Assembly: GCA_034670145.1 (NCBI GenBank)
Contig: JAXMOA010000014.1
Location: 62,001-126,000 of the forward strand
Source: HXMU1420-2 sp034670145
GTDB taxonomy: Bacteria > Pseudomonadota > Alphaproteobacteria > Rhodobacterales > Rhodobacteraceae
Length of the DNA: 64,000 nucleotides
Direction of reading: 5' to 3'
This document shows positions 25,194-32,407 of the stretch, one piece after another. The notes under the pieces were generated by a model that was given only the letters and a program-made list of their open reading frames with translations, was not told the origin of the DNA and did no database searches. The position numbers and the translations under genes were made by a program. The stretch's first letter is position 1; every line of letters starts with the position of its first letter.

Positions 25194-25778
25194 GTGTCCC
25201 ACGCAGAAGATCACGAAGGCACCCGGAGGGATTTCCTCTATTATACGACTGCGGGGGCCGGTGTGGTCGTCGCAGGTGCGGCGGTTTGGCCGCTGGTCAA
25301 CCAGATGAACCCGTCCGCGGATGTTCAGGCGCTGTCCTCGATCCTGGTGGATGTTTCCGGGGTTGAGCCTGGAACTCAGATCACGGTGAAATGGCGCGGT
25401 AAGCCTGTTTTCATCCGTCGTCGTATGCCGGTCGAGATCGAAGAGGCCAATGCGGTCGCGATTTCGGACCTGCCGGATCCGAATGCGCGTAACGCCAATA
25501 TCAGCGCAGAAGCCGAGGCGACAGATCCGAACCGTGGCCTGCTGCCTCCGGGCGCAGAGCCGGGCACCGACAGTGAGTGGTTGGTGATGATGGGCGTCTG
25601 CACCCATTTGGGCTGTGTGCCTTTGGGCGACGGCGCGGGTGATTTTGACGGCTGGTTCTGTCCTTGTCACGGGTCGCATTATGATACGGCTGGCCGCATC
25701 CGCAAAGGTCCCGCACCGCAGAATCTGCCGATTCCGCAAGCGGCCTTTACCGATGCCAATACGATCAAACTGGGATAA
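25194..25778 (+). CDS. petA: Ubiquinol-cytochrome c reductase iron-sulfur subunit
   Basis: The 194-residue Rieske protein of the bc1 complex has a twin-arginine-type start (TRRDFLYYTTAGAGVVVAG) with a single membrane anchor. The 2Fe-2S ligands are Cys136, His138, Cys156 and His159, with the disulfide pair Cys141 and Cys158 (CTHLGC and CPCHGS). The start is the GTG at 25194 with GGAG upstream. It is first in petABC. Confidence 0.96.
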   Translation: MSHAEDHEGTRRDFLYYTTAGAGVVVAGAAVWPLVNQMNPSADVQALSSILVDVSGVEPGTQITVKWRGKPVFIRRRMPVEIEEANAVAISDLPDPNARNANISAEAEATDPNRGLLPPGAEPGTDSEWLVMMGVCTHLGCVPLGDGAGDFDGWFCPCHGSHYDTAGRIRKGPAPQNLPIPQAAFTDANTIKLG

Positions 25779-25789
25779 GGAAGCGCAAG

Positions 25790-27127
25790 ATGTCCGGAAT
25801 TCCGCACGATCACTATGAACCGAAGTCCCGCCCTGAAAAGTGGGTTGAGAGCCGTCTGCCTGTCATAGGCCTGATCTATGATACGCTGATGATTCCGACG
25901 CCGAAGAACCTGAACTGGTGGTGGATCTGGGGCATCGTCCTGGCGTTCTGCCTGGCGTTGCAGATTGTCACCGGGATTGTTCTGGTGATGCATTACACAC
26001 CGCACGTCGATCTGGCCTTTGCGTCGATCGAACATATCATGCGCAACGTGAATGGCGGGCATATGCTGCGCTATCTGCACATGAACGGTGCGTCGCTGTT
26101 TTTCTTTGCTGTCTACATGCATATTTTCCGTGGTCTGTTTTACGGGTCTTACAAGGCCCCGCGTGAAATCACATGGATTGTCGGCATGCTGATCTATCTG
26201 TTGATGATGGCGACAGCGTTTATGGGTTACGTTCTGCCTTGGGGGCAAATGTCCTTCTGGGGTGCGACAGTGATCACCGGTCTGTTCGGTGCCATCCCGT
26301 TCATCGGCGAAGGCATTCAGACCTGGCTGTTGGGTGGACCGGCGGTGGATAACGCCACGCTGAACCGCTTCTTCTCGCTGCATTATCTGCTGCCGTTTGT
26401 GATTGCCGGTCTGGTGATCGTCCACATCTGGGCGTTCCACACCACAGGCAACAACAACCCGACCGGTGTCGAAGTGCGCCGCGGTTCAAAGGACGAAGCC
26501 AAGAAAGACACGCTGCCATTCTGGCCCTACTTTGTGATGAAGGACCTGTTTGCCCTGTCGGTGATCCTGGTGGTGTTCTTTGCCGTCGTCGGGTTCATGC
26601 CGAACTATCTGGGCCATCCGGACAACTACATCGAGGCAAACGCACTGGCGACGCCTGCGCATATCGTGCCGGAGTGGTACTTCCTGCCCTTCTACGCCAT
26701 CCTGCGGGCCTTTACGTCCGATGTTTGGATCGTGCAGATCGCGTCCTTTGTGACCGGTGGCATCATTGACGCCAAGTTCTTTGGTGTGTTGGCGATGTTC
26801 GGTGCGATCCTGGTGATGGCGCTGGTGCCATGGCTGGACACCTCGACCGTACGTTCGGGTCGGTATCGTCCCAGCTTCAAATGGTGGTACCGTTTGCTGG
26901 CTGTCGACTTTGTGGTCCTGATGTGGTGTGGCGCGCAGCCTGCCGAGGGGATCTATGGGACCATCGCGCTGATCGCGACAACCTATTGGTTCGCCTACTT
27001 CCTGGTGATCCTGCCGCTGTTGGGTGTTTTGGAAAAACCACTGCCGCAGCCTGAGACCATCGAGGAAGATTTCGAAGCGCATTACGGTAAGGGCGACGGT
27101 TCTGCCGCTGCCACGCCGGCCGAGTAA
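25790..27127 (+). CDS. petB: Cytochrome b of the bc1 complex
   Basis: The 445-residue membrane protein carries two b hemes and the Qo and Qi sites. The N-terminal region (LNWWWIWGIVLAFCLALQIVTG), the heme-binding histidine helices (YLHMNGASLFFFAVYMHIFRG and HYLLPFVIAGLVIVHIWAFH) and the Qo motif PEWY (HIVPEWYFLPFYAILRAF) are present. It has a length and insertion typical of Rhodobacter enzymes. It is 11 bp after petA and 13 bp before petC. Confidence 0.97.
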   Translation: MSGIPHDHYEPKSRPEKWVESRLPVIGLIYDTLMIPTPKNLNWWWIWGIVLAFCLALQIVTGIVLVMHYTPHVDLAFASIEHIMRNVNGGHMLRYLHMNGASLFFFAVYMHIFRGLFYGSYKAPREITWIVGMLIYLLMMATAFMGYVLPWGQMSFWGATVITGLFGAIPFIGEGIQTWLLGGPAVDNATLNRFFSLHYLLPFVIAGLVIVHIWAFHTTGNNNPTGVEVRRGSKDEAKKDTLPFWPYFVMKDLFALSVILVVFFAVVGFMPNYLGHPDNYIEANALATPAHIVPEWYFLPFYAILRAFTSDVWIVQIASFVTGGIIDAKFFGVLAMFGAILVMALVPWLDTSTVRSGRYRPSFKWWYRLLAVDFVVLMWCGAQPAEGIYGTIALIATTYWFAYFLVILPLLGVLEKPLPQPETIEEDFEAHYGKGDGSAAATPAE

Positions 27128-27140
27128 GGGAAGCCAGGCT

Positions 27141-27932
27141 ATGTTCAAAAAGCTCGCCATCGCCACTGCGGCCGTCATCTCCTTGATGCCTGCCGTCACG
27201 CTCGCCGCTGGGTCGGAGGGTGGTCACGTCGAGAACATCAAGTTCTCGTTTGACGGACCGTTCGGCAAATATGACCAGAACCAGTTGCAGCGCGGATTGC
27301 AGATCTACACCGAGGTTTGCGCCTCTTGTCATGGGTTGCAGTATGTACCGCTGCGCACCCTGGGATACGAAGGCGGCCCTGGCCTGCCTGAGGATCAGGT
27401 GCGCGCCTATGCGGCGCAGAACTTTGAGGTGTTTGACGCCGAACTGGATGATTTCCGTCCTGCCAAGCCGACCGATCACTTCCCGACGAATACCGCTTTG
27501 GGTGCACCGGACCTGAGCATGATGGCCAAGGCGCGTGCAGGTTTCCACGGCCCCTATGGGCTGGGTATCAACCAGCTGTTCAAGGGCATGGGCGGGCCGG
27601 AGTATATTGCGTCTTTGCTGACCGGATATACCGGCGAAGAGAAAGAAGAAGCAGGTGTGATTCTGTATGAAAACCATGCGTTCCCGGGTGGTTGGATTTC
27701 GATGGCACCGCCTTTGTCTGGTGAGGACGTGGAGTTTGCCGATGGGCATTCCAGCGAATTGCACCATGAGGCAGAGGATATTGCCGCATTCCTGATGTGG
27801 GCGGCGGAGCCGAAAATGATGGCGCGCAAACAGGCCGGTTTTGTCGGTGTCCTGTTTCTGACCATGATGTCTGTGCTTCTGTATCTGACGAACAAGCGGC
27901 TTTGGGCTGGCGTCAAAGGGCGCAAAGACTAA
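27141..27932 (+). CDS. petC: Cytochrome c1
   Basis: The 263-residue protein has a cleavable signal (MFKKLAIATAAVISLMPAVTLAAG), the heme c motif CASCH at 60-64, the Met ligand region GGWISMAPPLSGEDVEF and a C-terminal membrane anchor (GFVGVLFLTMMSVLLYLTNKRLW). The ATG at 27141 is used although the frame runs upstream inside petB. It is the last gene of petABC and is followed by a strong terminator. Confidence 0.96.
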   Translation: MFKKLAIATAAVISLMPAVTLAAGSEGGHVENIKFSFDGPFGKYDQNQLQRGLQIYTEVCASCHGLQYVPLRTLGYEGGPGLPEDQVRAYAAQNFEVFDAELDDFRPAKPTDHFPTNTALGAPDLSMMAKARAGFHGPYGLGINQLFKGMGGPEYIASLLTGYTGEEKEEAGVILYENHAFPGGWISMAPPLSGEDVEFADGHSSELHHEAEDIAAFLMWAAEPKMMARKQAGFVGVLFLTMMSVLLYLTNKRLWAGVKGRKD

Positions 27933-27957
27933 GCACGACTTAAGCATTCTGAACAAT

Positions 27958-27989
27958 CAGGGTCCGGAGCAATCCGGGCCCTGTTTTTT
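27958..27989 (+). terminator. Intrinsic terminator of petABC
   Basis: CAGGGTCCGGA and TCCGGGCCCTG form a long stem around GCAA and are followed by six T. It lies 25 bp after petC. Confidence 0.9.
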
Positions 27990-28037
27990 GTTCTGCGCGC
28001 TGATCCTTGGGGTGATGTGATGGTTTGCAAAGAAATA

Positions 28038-28063
28038 AGCCTCCGCTCTCGCGGAGGCTTTGA
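28038..28063 (-). terminator. Terminator-like hairpin, probably minus strand
   Basis: AAGCCTCCGC, a four-base loop and GCGGAGGCTT form a perfect ten-base-pair stem. On the minus strand it is followed by ATTTCTTTG, a T-rich tail, whereas the plus-strand tail is poor. It could end a minus-strand transcript running through 28.1-28.3 kb, or the ATP-grasp transcript. Confidence 0.6.
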
Positions 28064-28142
28064 TGCTAAAAAGGTCTGCTCAAATCGGGGTGACGCAGCC
28101 GGGGTCCGGGACTCAGGAAGGGGTCCCGGATGACCCTATGCA

Positions 28143-28271
28143 CTACATCTTACCAAGTCTTTTAATTGCCAACCTTTGCGGCGTACGGGTCCGCTTGGGT
28201 CTTTGCCTGCTTGGGGAAACAGGAACTCTGTTCAAAAGACTTTGGCGTCTAGTGATCCCTATTTGCCCCAT
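28143..28271 (-). CDS. Possible small basic protein (42 residues), doubtful
   Basis: A reading frame of 42 codons starts with ATG after AGAGG and encodes a very basic peptide (about ten Arg and four Lys), beginning MGQIGITRRQSLLNRVP and ending RLAIKRLGKM. It lies just after the CRP-like palindrome on the minus strand and before the hairpin at 28038-28063. I do not recognise a family. The strong secondary structure here makes a non-coding RNA equally possible. Confidence 0.25.
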   Translation of the reverse strand: MGQIGITRRQSLLNRVPVSPSRQRPKRTRTPQRLAIKRLGKM

Positions 28272-28285
28272 GTCGCGGCCTCTGT

Positions 28286-28303
28286 CTGTGATCCGGATCA
28301 CAG
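28286..28303. promoter_or_regulatory. Perfect CRP-type palindrome
   Basis: CTGTGATCCGGATCACAG is a perfect palindrome that fits the TGTGA-N6-TCACA site of CRP/FNR-family regulators. It is 15 bp upstream of the small minus-strand reading frame and 51 bp beyond the end of the ATP-grasp gene. No CRP gene is in the window. Confidence 0.55.
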
Positions 28304-28353
28304 GTAAGGGAAAAGCGCAGTTTTTTTCGACATTTTTTGATTTGGGGAGGTGC

Positions 28354-29535
28354 CTAGCGGCTGATGCCGGGAATCAGGCGCAATAGCAGGATCAGGCTGG
28401 GCATCGGGTCTGTCAGTTGCCATGTCACATGCCGCCGGGTGGTAAGCCCGCGCCAGATGGCCATGGTGGCGCGGGACAGGGTATGTGCGACGCCGGCCTC
28501 TTTGTTGCGCAGGGCCAGCCCCAGGCCGCGCAGATCGCCGGTGGTCCAGACATAGCGCCGGCCCTTGGGGCCCAGGCGCAAGGGAGTGTCGAGCGGGGTT
28601 TGTCGGGCCAGATCCAATGCCAGCGTATCCAGCCCCAAACCGCAGTGGGCGGTGATGGCGTGGTTTCCACCGATTCGGGGATTGATCTCGAGAAAGCTGG
28701 GTTGGCCTGTCGTGCGGTCCATCAGGACCTGGATGCAACCAACGCCGTGATAGGACAGCCGGTCCAGCAGGGCATCTGCCATGGTGTGAAGGGTCGGGCT
28801 GAGGTCGATGGTGGTTCCGGTCGTGGCCAGGCCCGTGCCATCGGCGATATCGGTTTGCCCGATCTGGACGGCCAGATAGCGGATGGCGCGCCCGTTGGCG
28901 GCTGCAAAATAGAGGTTTACGCGGGGACCGTCGACAAAGCGTTGGATGATCAGCGCCTCATGCGCTTGGGGCCATTCCGGCAGCGCGCGGGTGAGGGCCT
29001 GCTGGTCGGGCAGGATCAGCGCCTTGCGTGTGCCCAGCCAGATGGTGCTGTCGGCGGGTTTGATGACCAAAGGGTAGCCGATTTGCGCAGCAGCCGCGTG
29101 CAGCGCGTCATGATCTGTCACCTCGATCGCGCGGGCACAGGGCAGCCCGGCCTCGGCGGCGGTATCGAGCAGGCGGGGTTTGTCCAGGCAGATGTCAATC
29201 GCCAGCCGGTTCGGCATGACATAGAGCCGGTCCTGCGGCAGCAGATGCGCATGGTCGTAAAAGCTGCGCACATAGGATTCCATCAGGGGAAAGACCGTGG
29301 TGATCCGCGAGTTGGCGGCCAGATAGGTGGCCAAAGCGCCGTAGAGTTCGGCGGGATCGTTGCTGTTCGGGGTGTCCCAGATGGCGTCCACCGCGCGGGA
29401 CCATTGTGCGGCTGCGGCGTCCCCGTCGCGGGAAACCTCGACCCGGTATCCTTTGGCCGACAGGGCCCGGGCAACGGTCAGGGCGGGGCGATAGTTCCCC
29501 AGCAACAAAACCGTTTCGCCCGGGGTTAGGTGCAT
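28354..29535 (-). CDS. ATP-grasp family protein
   Basis: The 393-residue protein has an N-terminal nucleotide-fold part (TVLLLGNYRPALTVARALSAKGYRVEVSR) and an ATP-grasp core with YPLVIKPADS and the metal-binding FLEINPRIGGNH near the end of the domain. Such enzymes ligate a carboxylate to an amine or thiol, but nothing points to a particular substrate. It starts inside the last codons of mtaB (10-base overlap), so it is expressed with mtaB and dapF. The C-terminus is hydrophobic (MPSLILLLRLIPGI). Confidence 0.8.
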   Translation of the reverse strand: MHLTPGETVLLLGNYRPALTVARALSAKGYRVEVSRDGDAAAAQWSRAVDAIWDTPNSNDPAELYGALATYLAANSRITTVFPLMESYVRSFYDHAHLLPQDRLYVMPNRLAIDICLDKPRLLDTAAEAGLPCARAIEVTDHDALHAAAAQIGYPLVIKPADSTIWLGTRKALILPDQQALTRALPEWPQAHEALIIQRFVDGPRVNLYFAAANGRAIRYLAVQIGQTDIADGTGLATTGTTIDLSPTLHTMADALLDRLSYHGVGCIQVLMDRTTGQPSFLEINPRIGGNHAITAHCGLGLDTLALDLARQTPLDTPLRLGPKGRRYVWTTGDLRGLGLALRNKEAGVAHTLSRATMAIWRGLTTRRHVTWQLTDPMPSLILLLRLIPGISR

Positions 29536-30776
29536 AGATGATCCTGCTTTGCTGCGGTGATGGTGGTGGAGATGATTTCTCCGACCGGTTGGGGGGTGGC
29601 AAAATGCACTTCGGCAAAATGCTCGGTCCGCCCCATTTGAGGTTGTTCGGTCAGGACCTGATGTTTGCGCCCGACCTGAGCTGCCAGGTGCAGAGCCTGC
29701 TGGCTGGCGCCAGCGGCGCGCAGCCGGGCAGCGCGGGATTTGATTGTCGGGCCGTCAATCTGGTTCGGGATGCGGGCGGCTGGCGTGCCTTCGCGTTTGG
29801 AATAAGGGAAGACATGGAGCCAGGTCAGGTCACATTCCTGTACCAGCTTGACCGAGTTTTCAAAATGCTGCTCTGTCTCGGTCGGGAAACCGGCAATGAT
29901 ATCCGCGCCAAAGGTGATGTCGGGCCGGAGCGCCCGGGCCTCTTGGCAGAACCGGATGGCATCGTCGCGCAGGTGGCGGCGTTTCATGCGTTTGAGGATC
30001 AGGTCATCGCCATGTTGCAACGACAAATGCAGATGGGGCATCAGGCGGGGCTCGGTCGCGATGGCCTGCATCAGGTTGTCATCAGCCTCGATCGAATCGA
30101 TGGAGCTGATCCGGAGCCGGGGCAGGTCTGGCACCAGTTTCAGGATTCGCATCACCAGATCGCCCAGCCGCGGAGATGCTGGCAGATCGCCGCCCCAGCT
30201 GGTCATGTCCACGCCGGTCAGGACCACCTCGTTATAGCCCTTTTGGACCAGGCGCTTGATCTGATCGACGACCACCCCGGCGGGCACAGAGCGCGAGTTT
30301 CCGCGACCGTAGGGGATGATGCAAAAGGTGCACCGGTGATCGCAGCCATTTTGCACCTGCACATAGGCGCGGCTGCGGGTGCCGAAACCGTCGATGAGGT
30401 GGCCGGCGGTTTCGGTGACGGACATGATGTCGTCAACCTGCACGGGCTCGGTGCCAAAGTCACCGGCCAGGGCGGCCCAGGTGTCGGGCTGCATTTTTTC
30501 GCCATTGCCGATCACGATGTCGACTTCGTCCATGGCGGCAAAGCGTTCAGGCTCGGTCTGGGCGGCGCATCCGGTGACGATCAGCTGGGCCTGTGGGTTT
30601 TCGCGCCGTAACTTGCGAATCTCCTGACGGGCCTTGCGCACGGCCTCGGCGGTGACGGCGCAGGTGTTGACGACAATCGCATCCTTGAGCCCGGCGTCCC
30701 TGGCCATGGCCTTCATCGCTTCGGTTTCGTAGGCGTTGAGCCGGCAGCCGAGTGTGGAAAAGCGTGGCGTGTTCAT
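29526..30776 (-). CDS. mtaB: tRNA t6A37 methylthiotransferase
   Basis: The 416-residue radical-SAM enzyme adds a methylthio group to t6A37 in tRNAs. The N-terminal UPF0004 domain has cluster cysteines 11, 39 and 70, and the radical SAM motif is Cys145, Cys149 and Cys152 (GCDHRCTFCIIPYGRG). The short form without the MiaB-type RNA-binding length fits MtaB. It overlaps dapF (ATGA) upstream and the ATP-grasp gene downstream. Confidence 0.93.
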   Translation of the reverse strand: MNTPRFSTLGCRLNAYETEAMKAMARDAGLKDAIVVNTCAVTAEAVRKARQEIRKLRRENPQAQLIVTGCAAQTEPERFAAMDEVDIVIGNGEKMQPDTWAALAGDFGTEPVQVDDIMSVTETAGHLIDGFGTRSRAYVQVQNGCDHRCTFCIIPYGRGNSRSVPAGVVVDQIKRLVQKGYNEVVLTGVDMTSWGGDLPASPRLGDLVMRILKLVPDLPRLRISSIDSIEADDNLMQAIATEPRLMPHLHLSLQHGDDLILKRMKRRHLRDDAIRFCQEARALRPDITFGADIIAGFPTETEQHFENSVKLVQECDLTWLHVFPYSKREGTPAARIPNQIDGPTIKSRAARLRAAGASQQALHLAAQVGRKHQVLTEQPQMGRTEHFAEVHFATPQPVGEIISTTITAAKQDHLCT

Positions 30777-31603
30777 AGTGCGGCCAGAAATGCGGGGGTC
30801 AGGGTGCCGGTAAAGACATGGGCCGTGGGGCCGGTCATCCAGACGCCATCATCGCGCCAGTCGACCTGAAGTGTGCCGCCATCCAGGTCGATGGTCACAG
30901 CCCGACCGGTCAGCCCGCGCCGGGCGGCTGCGACGGCCGTGGCACAAGAGGAGGAACCCGACGCCAGAGTGATGCCTGTGCCACGCTCCCACACGCGCAT
31001 ACGGATGCGGGCGGGGCCGGTGATCTGGGCGATCTGCACATTTGTCCGTTCGGGAAAGAGCGGGTGATGTTCCATCTTTGACCCAAAGCTGTCCAACTGT
31101 ATCTGAGCGACGTCATCGACAAAAAAGGTGCAATGTGGGTTGCCCATGCCCGTCGCGGTGGGGGCGCCATCAATTGGCAGAGCCAGGGTGTCCATGCCTT
31201 GCGCCAGGGGAATGTCCTGCCAGTTCAGCAGTGGCGGCCCCATATTCACCGAGGTCAGATCCCCGCCTGCGTCGCGCGCTGTCAGGGTGCCACGCTCGGT
31301 CCGCAGGTCGATTCGATCTGCGCCGGTTTCGTCCATCAGATAGCGCCCGATGCACCGCGTGGCATTGCCGCAGGCCGCCGAGAATGACCCATCCGCGTTA
31401 AAGAATGTCAGCGTGGTTTCAGTGTCCTGGGTGCCGATCACAGCCAGTTGGTCAAACCCGACGCCCCGATGCCGGTCTGCCAGGGCCGTTGCCAGGGCTG
31501 GCGACACGGTTTGAGGCCTTTGGCGGGCATCAATCACGACAAAATCGTTGCCAAGCCCGTGCATCTTCATGAACGGCAAGGGGGGGAGGGATGTATCAGT
31601 CAT
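30773..31603 (-). CDS. dapF: Diaminopimelate epimerase
   Basis: The enzyme interconverts LL- and meso-diaminopimelate for lysine and peptidoglycan synthesis. It has MKMHGLGNDFVVID and the two catalytic cysteines in AACGNATRC and ASGSSSCATA. The ATG at 31603 gives 276 residues. ATG 31612 (three codons longer) is equally possible because GAGG lies close to it. It starts the minus-strand group dapF-mtaB-ATP-grasp. Confidence 0.95.
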   Translation of the reverse strand: MTDTSLPPLPFMKMHGLGNDFVVIDARQRPQTVSPALATALADRHRGVGFDQLAVIGTQDTETTLTFFNADGSFSAACGNATRCIGRYLMDETGADRIDLRTERGTLTARDAGGDLTSVNMGPPLLNWQDIPLAQGMDTLALPIDGAPTATGMGNPHCTFFVDDVAQIQLDSFGSKMEHHPLFPERTNVQIAQITGPARIRMRVWERGTGITLASGSSSCATAVAAARRGLTGRAVTIDLDGGTLQVDWRDDGVWMTGPTAHVFTGTLTPAFLAAL

Positions 31604-31667
31604 GGCTGCCATATAGCCTCGTGGGCGGCTCAATACCAGCAGTGCAAAAAACCTTGCGATTCAGCTC

Positions 31668-31696
31668 TTGACCGTACCGGGCGGCTCGCTTAGGAA
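31668..31696 (+). promoter_or_regulatory. Possible promoter for tRNA-Lys
   Basis: TTGACC at 31668-31673 and TAGGAA at 31691-31696 have a 17-base spacer and lie about 75 bp before the tRNA. The -35 is good and the -10 is weak. Confidence 0.35.
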
Positions 31697-31772
31697 CGCG
31701 CGACGCGTCGCTGCTGATAATGCAGGTTGATCCCTACGGATCCTCATGCAAAAAGGCGACACGAAAAATAGT

Positions 31773-31848
31773 GGGCCGTTAGCTCAGTTGGTAGAGCAAC
31801 TGACTTTTAATCAGTAGGTCGATGGTTCGAACCCATCACGGCTCACCA
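31773..31848 (+). tRNA. tRNA-Lys (anticodon TTT)
   Basis: A 76-base cloverleaf is complete, with acceptor stem GGGCCGT/ACGGCTC, D arm AGCTCAGTTGGTAGAGCA, anticodon stem ACTGA/TCAGT with loop CTTTTAA (anticodon TTT), T arm with GGTTCGAACCC and an encoded CCA end. It borders an AT-richer unknown gene, a common situation for islands, although no integrase was found. Confidence 0.97.
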
Positions 31849-32407
31849 CTGACAACAATGACTTGGGACGGTTTCGACGCCAGTGGTCATTCCCTCGTGC
31901 CATAGCTGTTGTTCTGGGAACTTGGTTGAACTCTTGATCGCGGCACTGATCAATGCAGGGTCTGTCGTAGTGAAGACTCTGTCCCCAAAATTGTCCTGTA
32001 CGGCTGTCACCAAGCGGCCTGACTTCGCGTCTGGATTTTCGACCTTCACGGCGGACGACGACGAAGAACTGTTTCTGGCTTACAAAATTTTCGATCTGTG
32101 GAATTCGTCAAAAAGCTGACTTTTCGCAGAAGCGCGTCGAAAATCTGCACTCTTGTGGTCCAATGACAATATTGTTTGATGAAGCGTCGTTTGTCTCTGG
32201 TGACATGCGTGCCCCCGGATTGTTATGCCCAAACGTCGGTTTAGAGTGCATCAGAGTGCAACGGGCGGCCCGGCTGCGACCCTCGCACGATGTATCATGC
32301 GAGGGCGCGTGTGAACGGTCACGCCCAGGGTTCGAACGCCCTTGCCACTGTGGACAAAACCACGGCGCCAACTGTGTTACATTGGTCGGGCGCGCATTGA
32401 TGTATGA
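31849..32407. other. Gene-free or degraded segment after tRNA-Lys
   Basis: In these 559 bp I see only short reading frames on both strands with no recognisable family, so a decayed insertion is possible. Around 32243-32260 AGAGTGCA occurs twice in tandem with a ten-base period. At 32280-32305 CCCTCGCA and TGCGAGGG form an eight-base-pair hairpin, followed by GCGTG/CACGC and, near 32346-32360, GTGG/CCAC. The hairpins lie just beyond the 3' end of the 526-residue gene and may end its transcript. Confidence 0.45.

Larger units (their letters stand above)
27990..28353. other. Gene-poor structured segment between petC and the ATP-grasp gene
   Basis: About 360 bp lack an established gene but are rich in structure. 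From left to right there is a terminator-like hairpin, a strong GGGTCCGGGAC/GTCCCGGATGACCC stem region at about 28093-28137, paired segments AAGTCTTTT/AAAAGACTT about 65 bases apart with CACTA/TAGTG outside them, a small minus-strand reading frame and a perfect CRP-like palindrome. A small RNA on the minus strand ending at the left hairpin would explain the arrangement. I do not recognise it as 6S RNA, tmRNA or SRP RNA. Confidence 0.4.

Noticed and set aside
28060..28386. Plus-strand frame in the petC/ATP-grasp gap
   Set aside because: It starts in a hairpin, has no ribosome site and no recognisable sequence.
31849..32119. Short frames of 68-79 codons on both strands after tRNA-Lys
   Set aside because: No ribosome sites and no recognisable families. 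One runs into the antisense of the tRNA.
32325..32345. GGTTCGAA segment resembling a tRNA T-arm
   Set aside because: No acceptor, D or anticodon arms are nearby, and the stem does not match the tRNA-Lys end, so it is not an attachment site by the evidence here.
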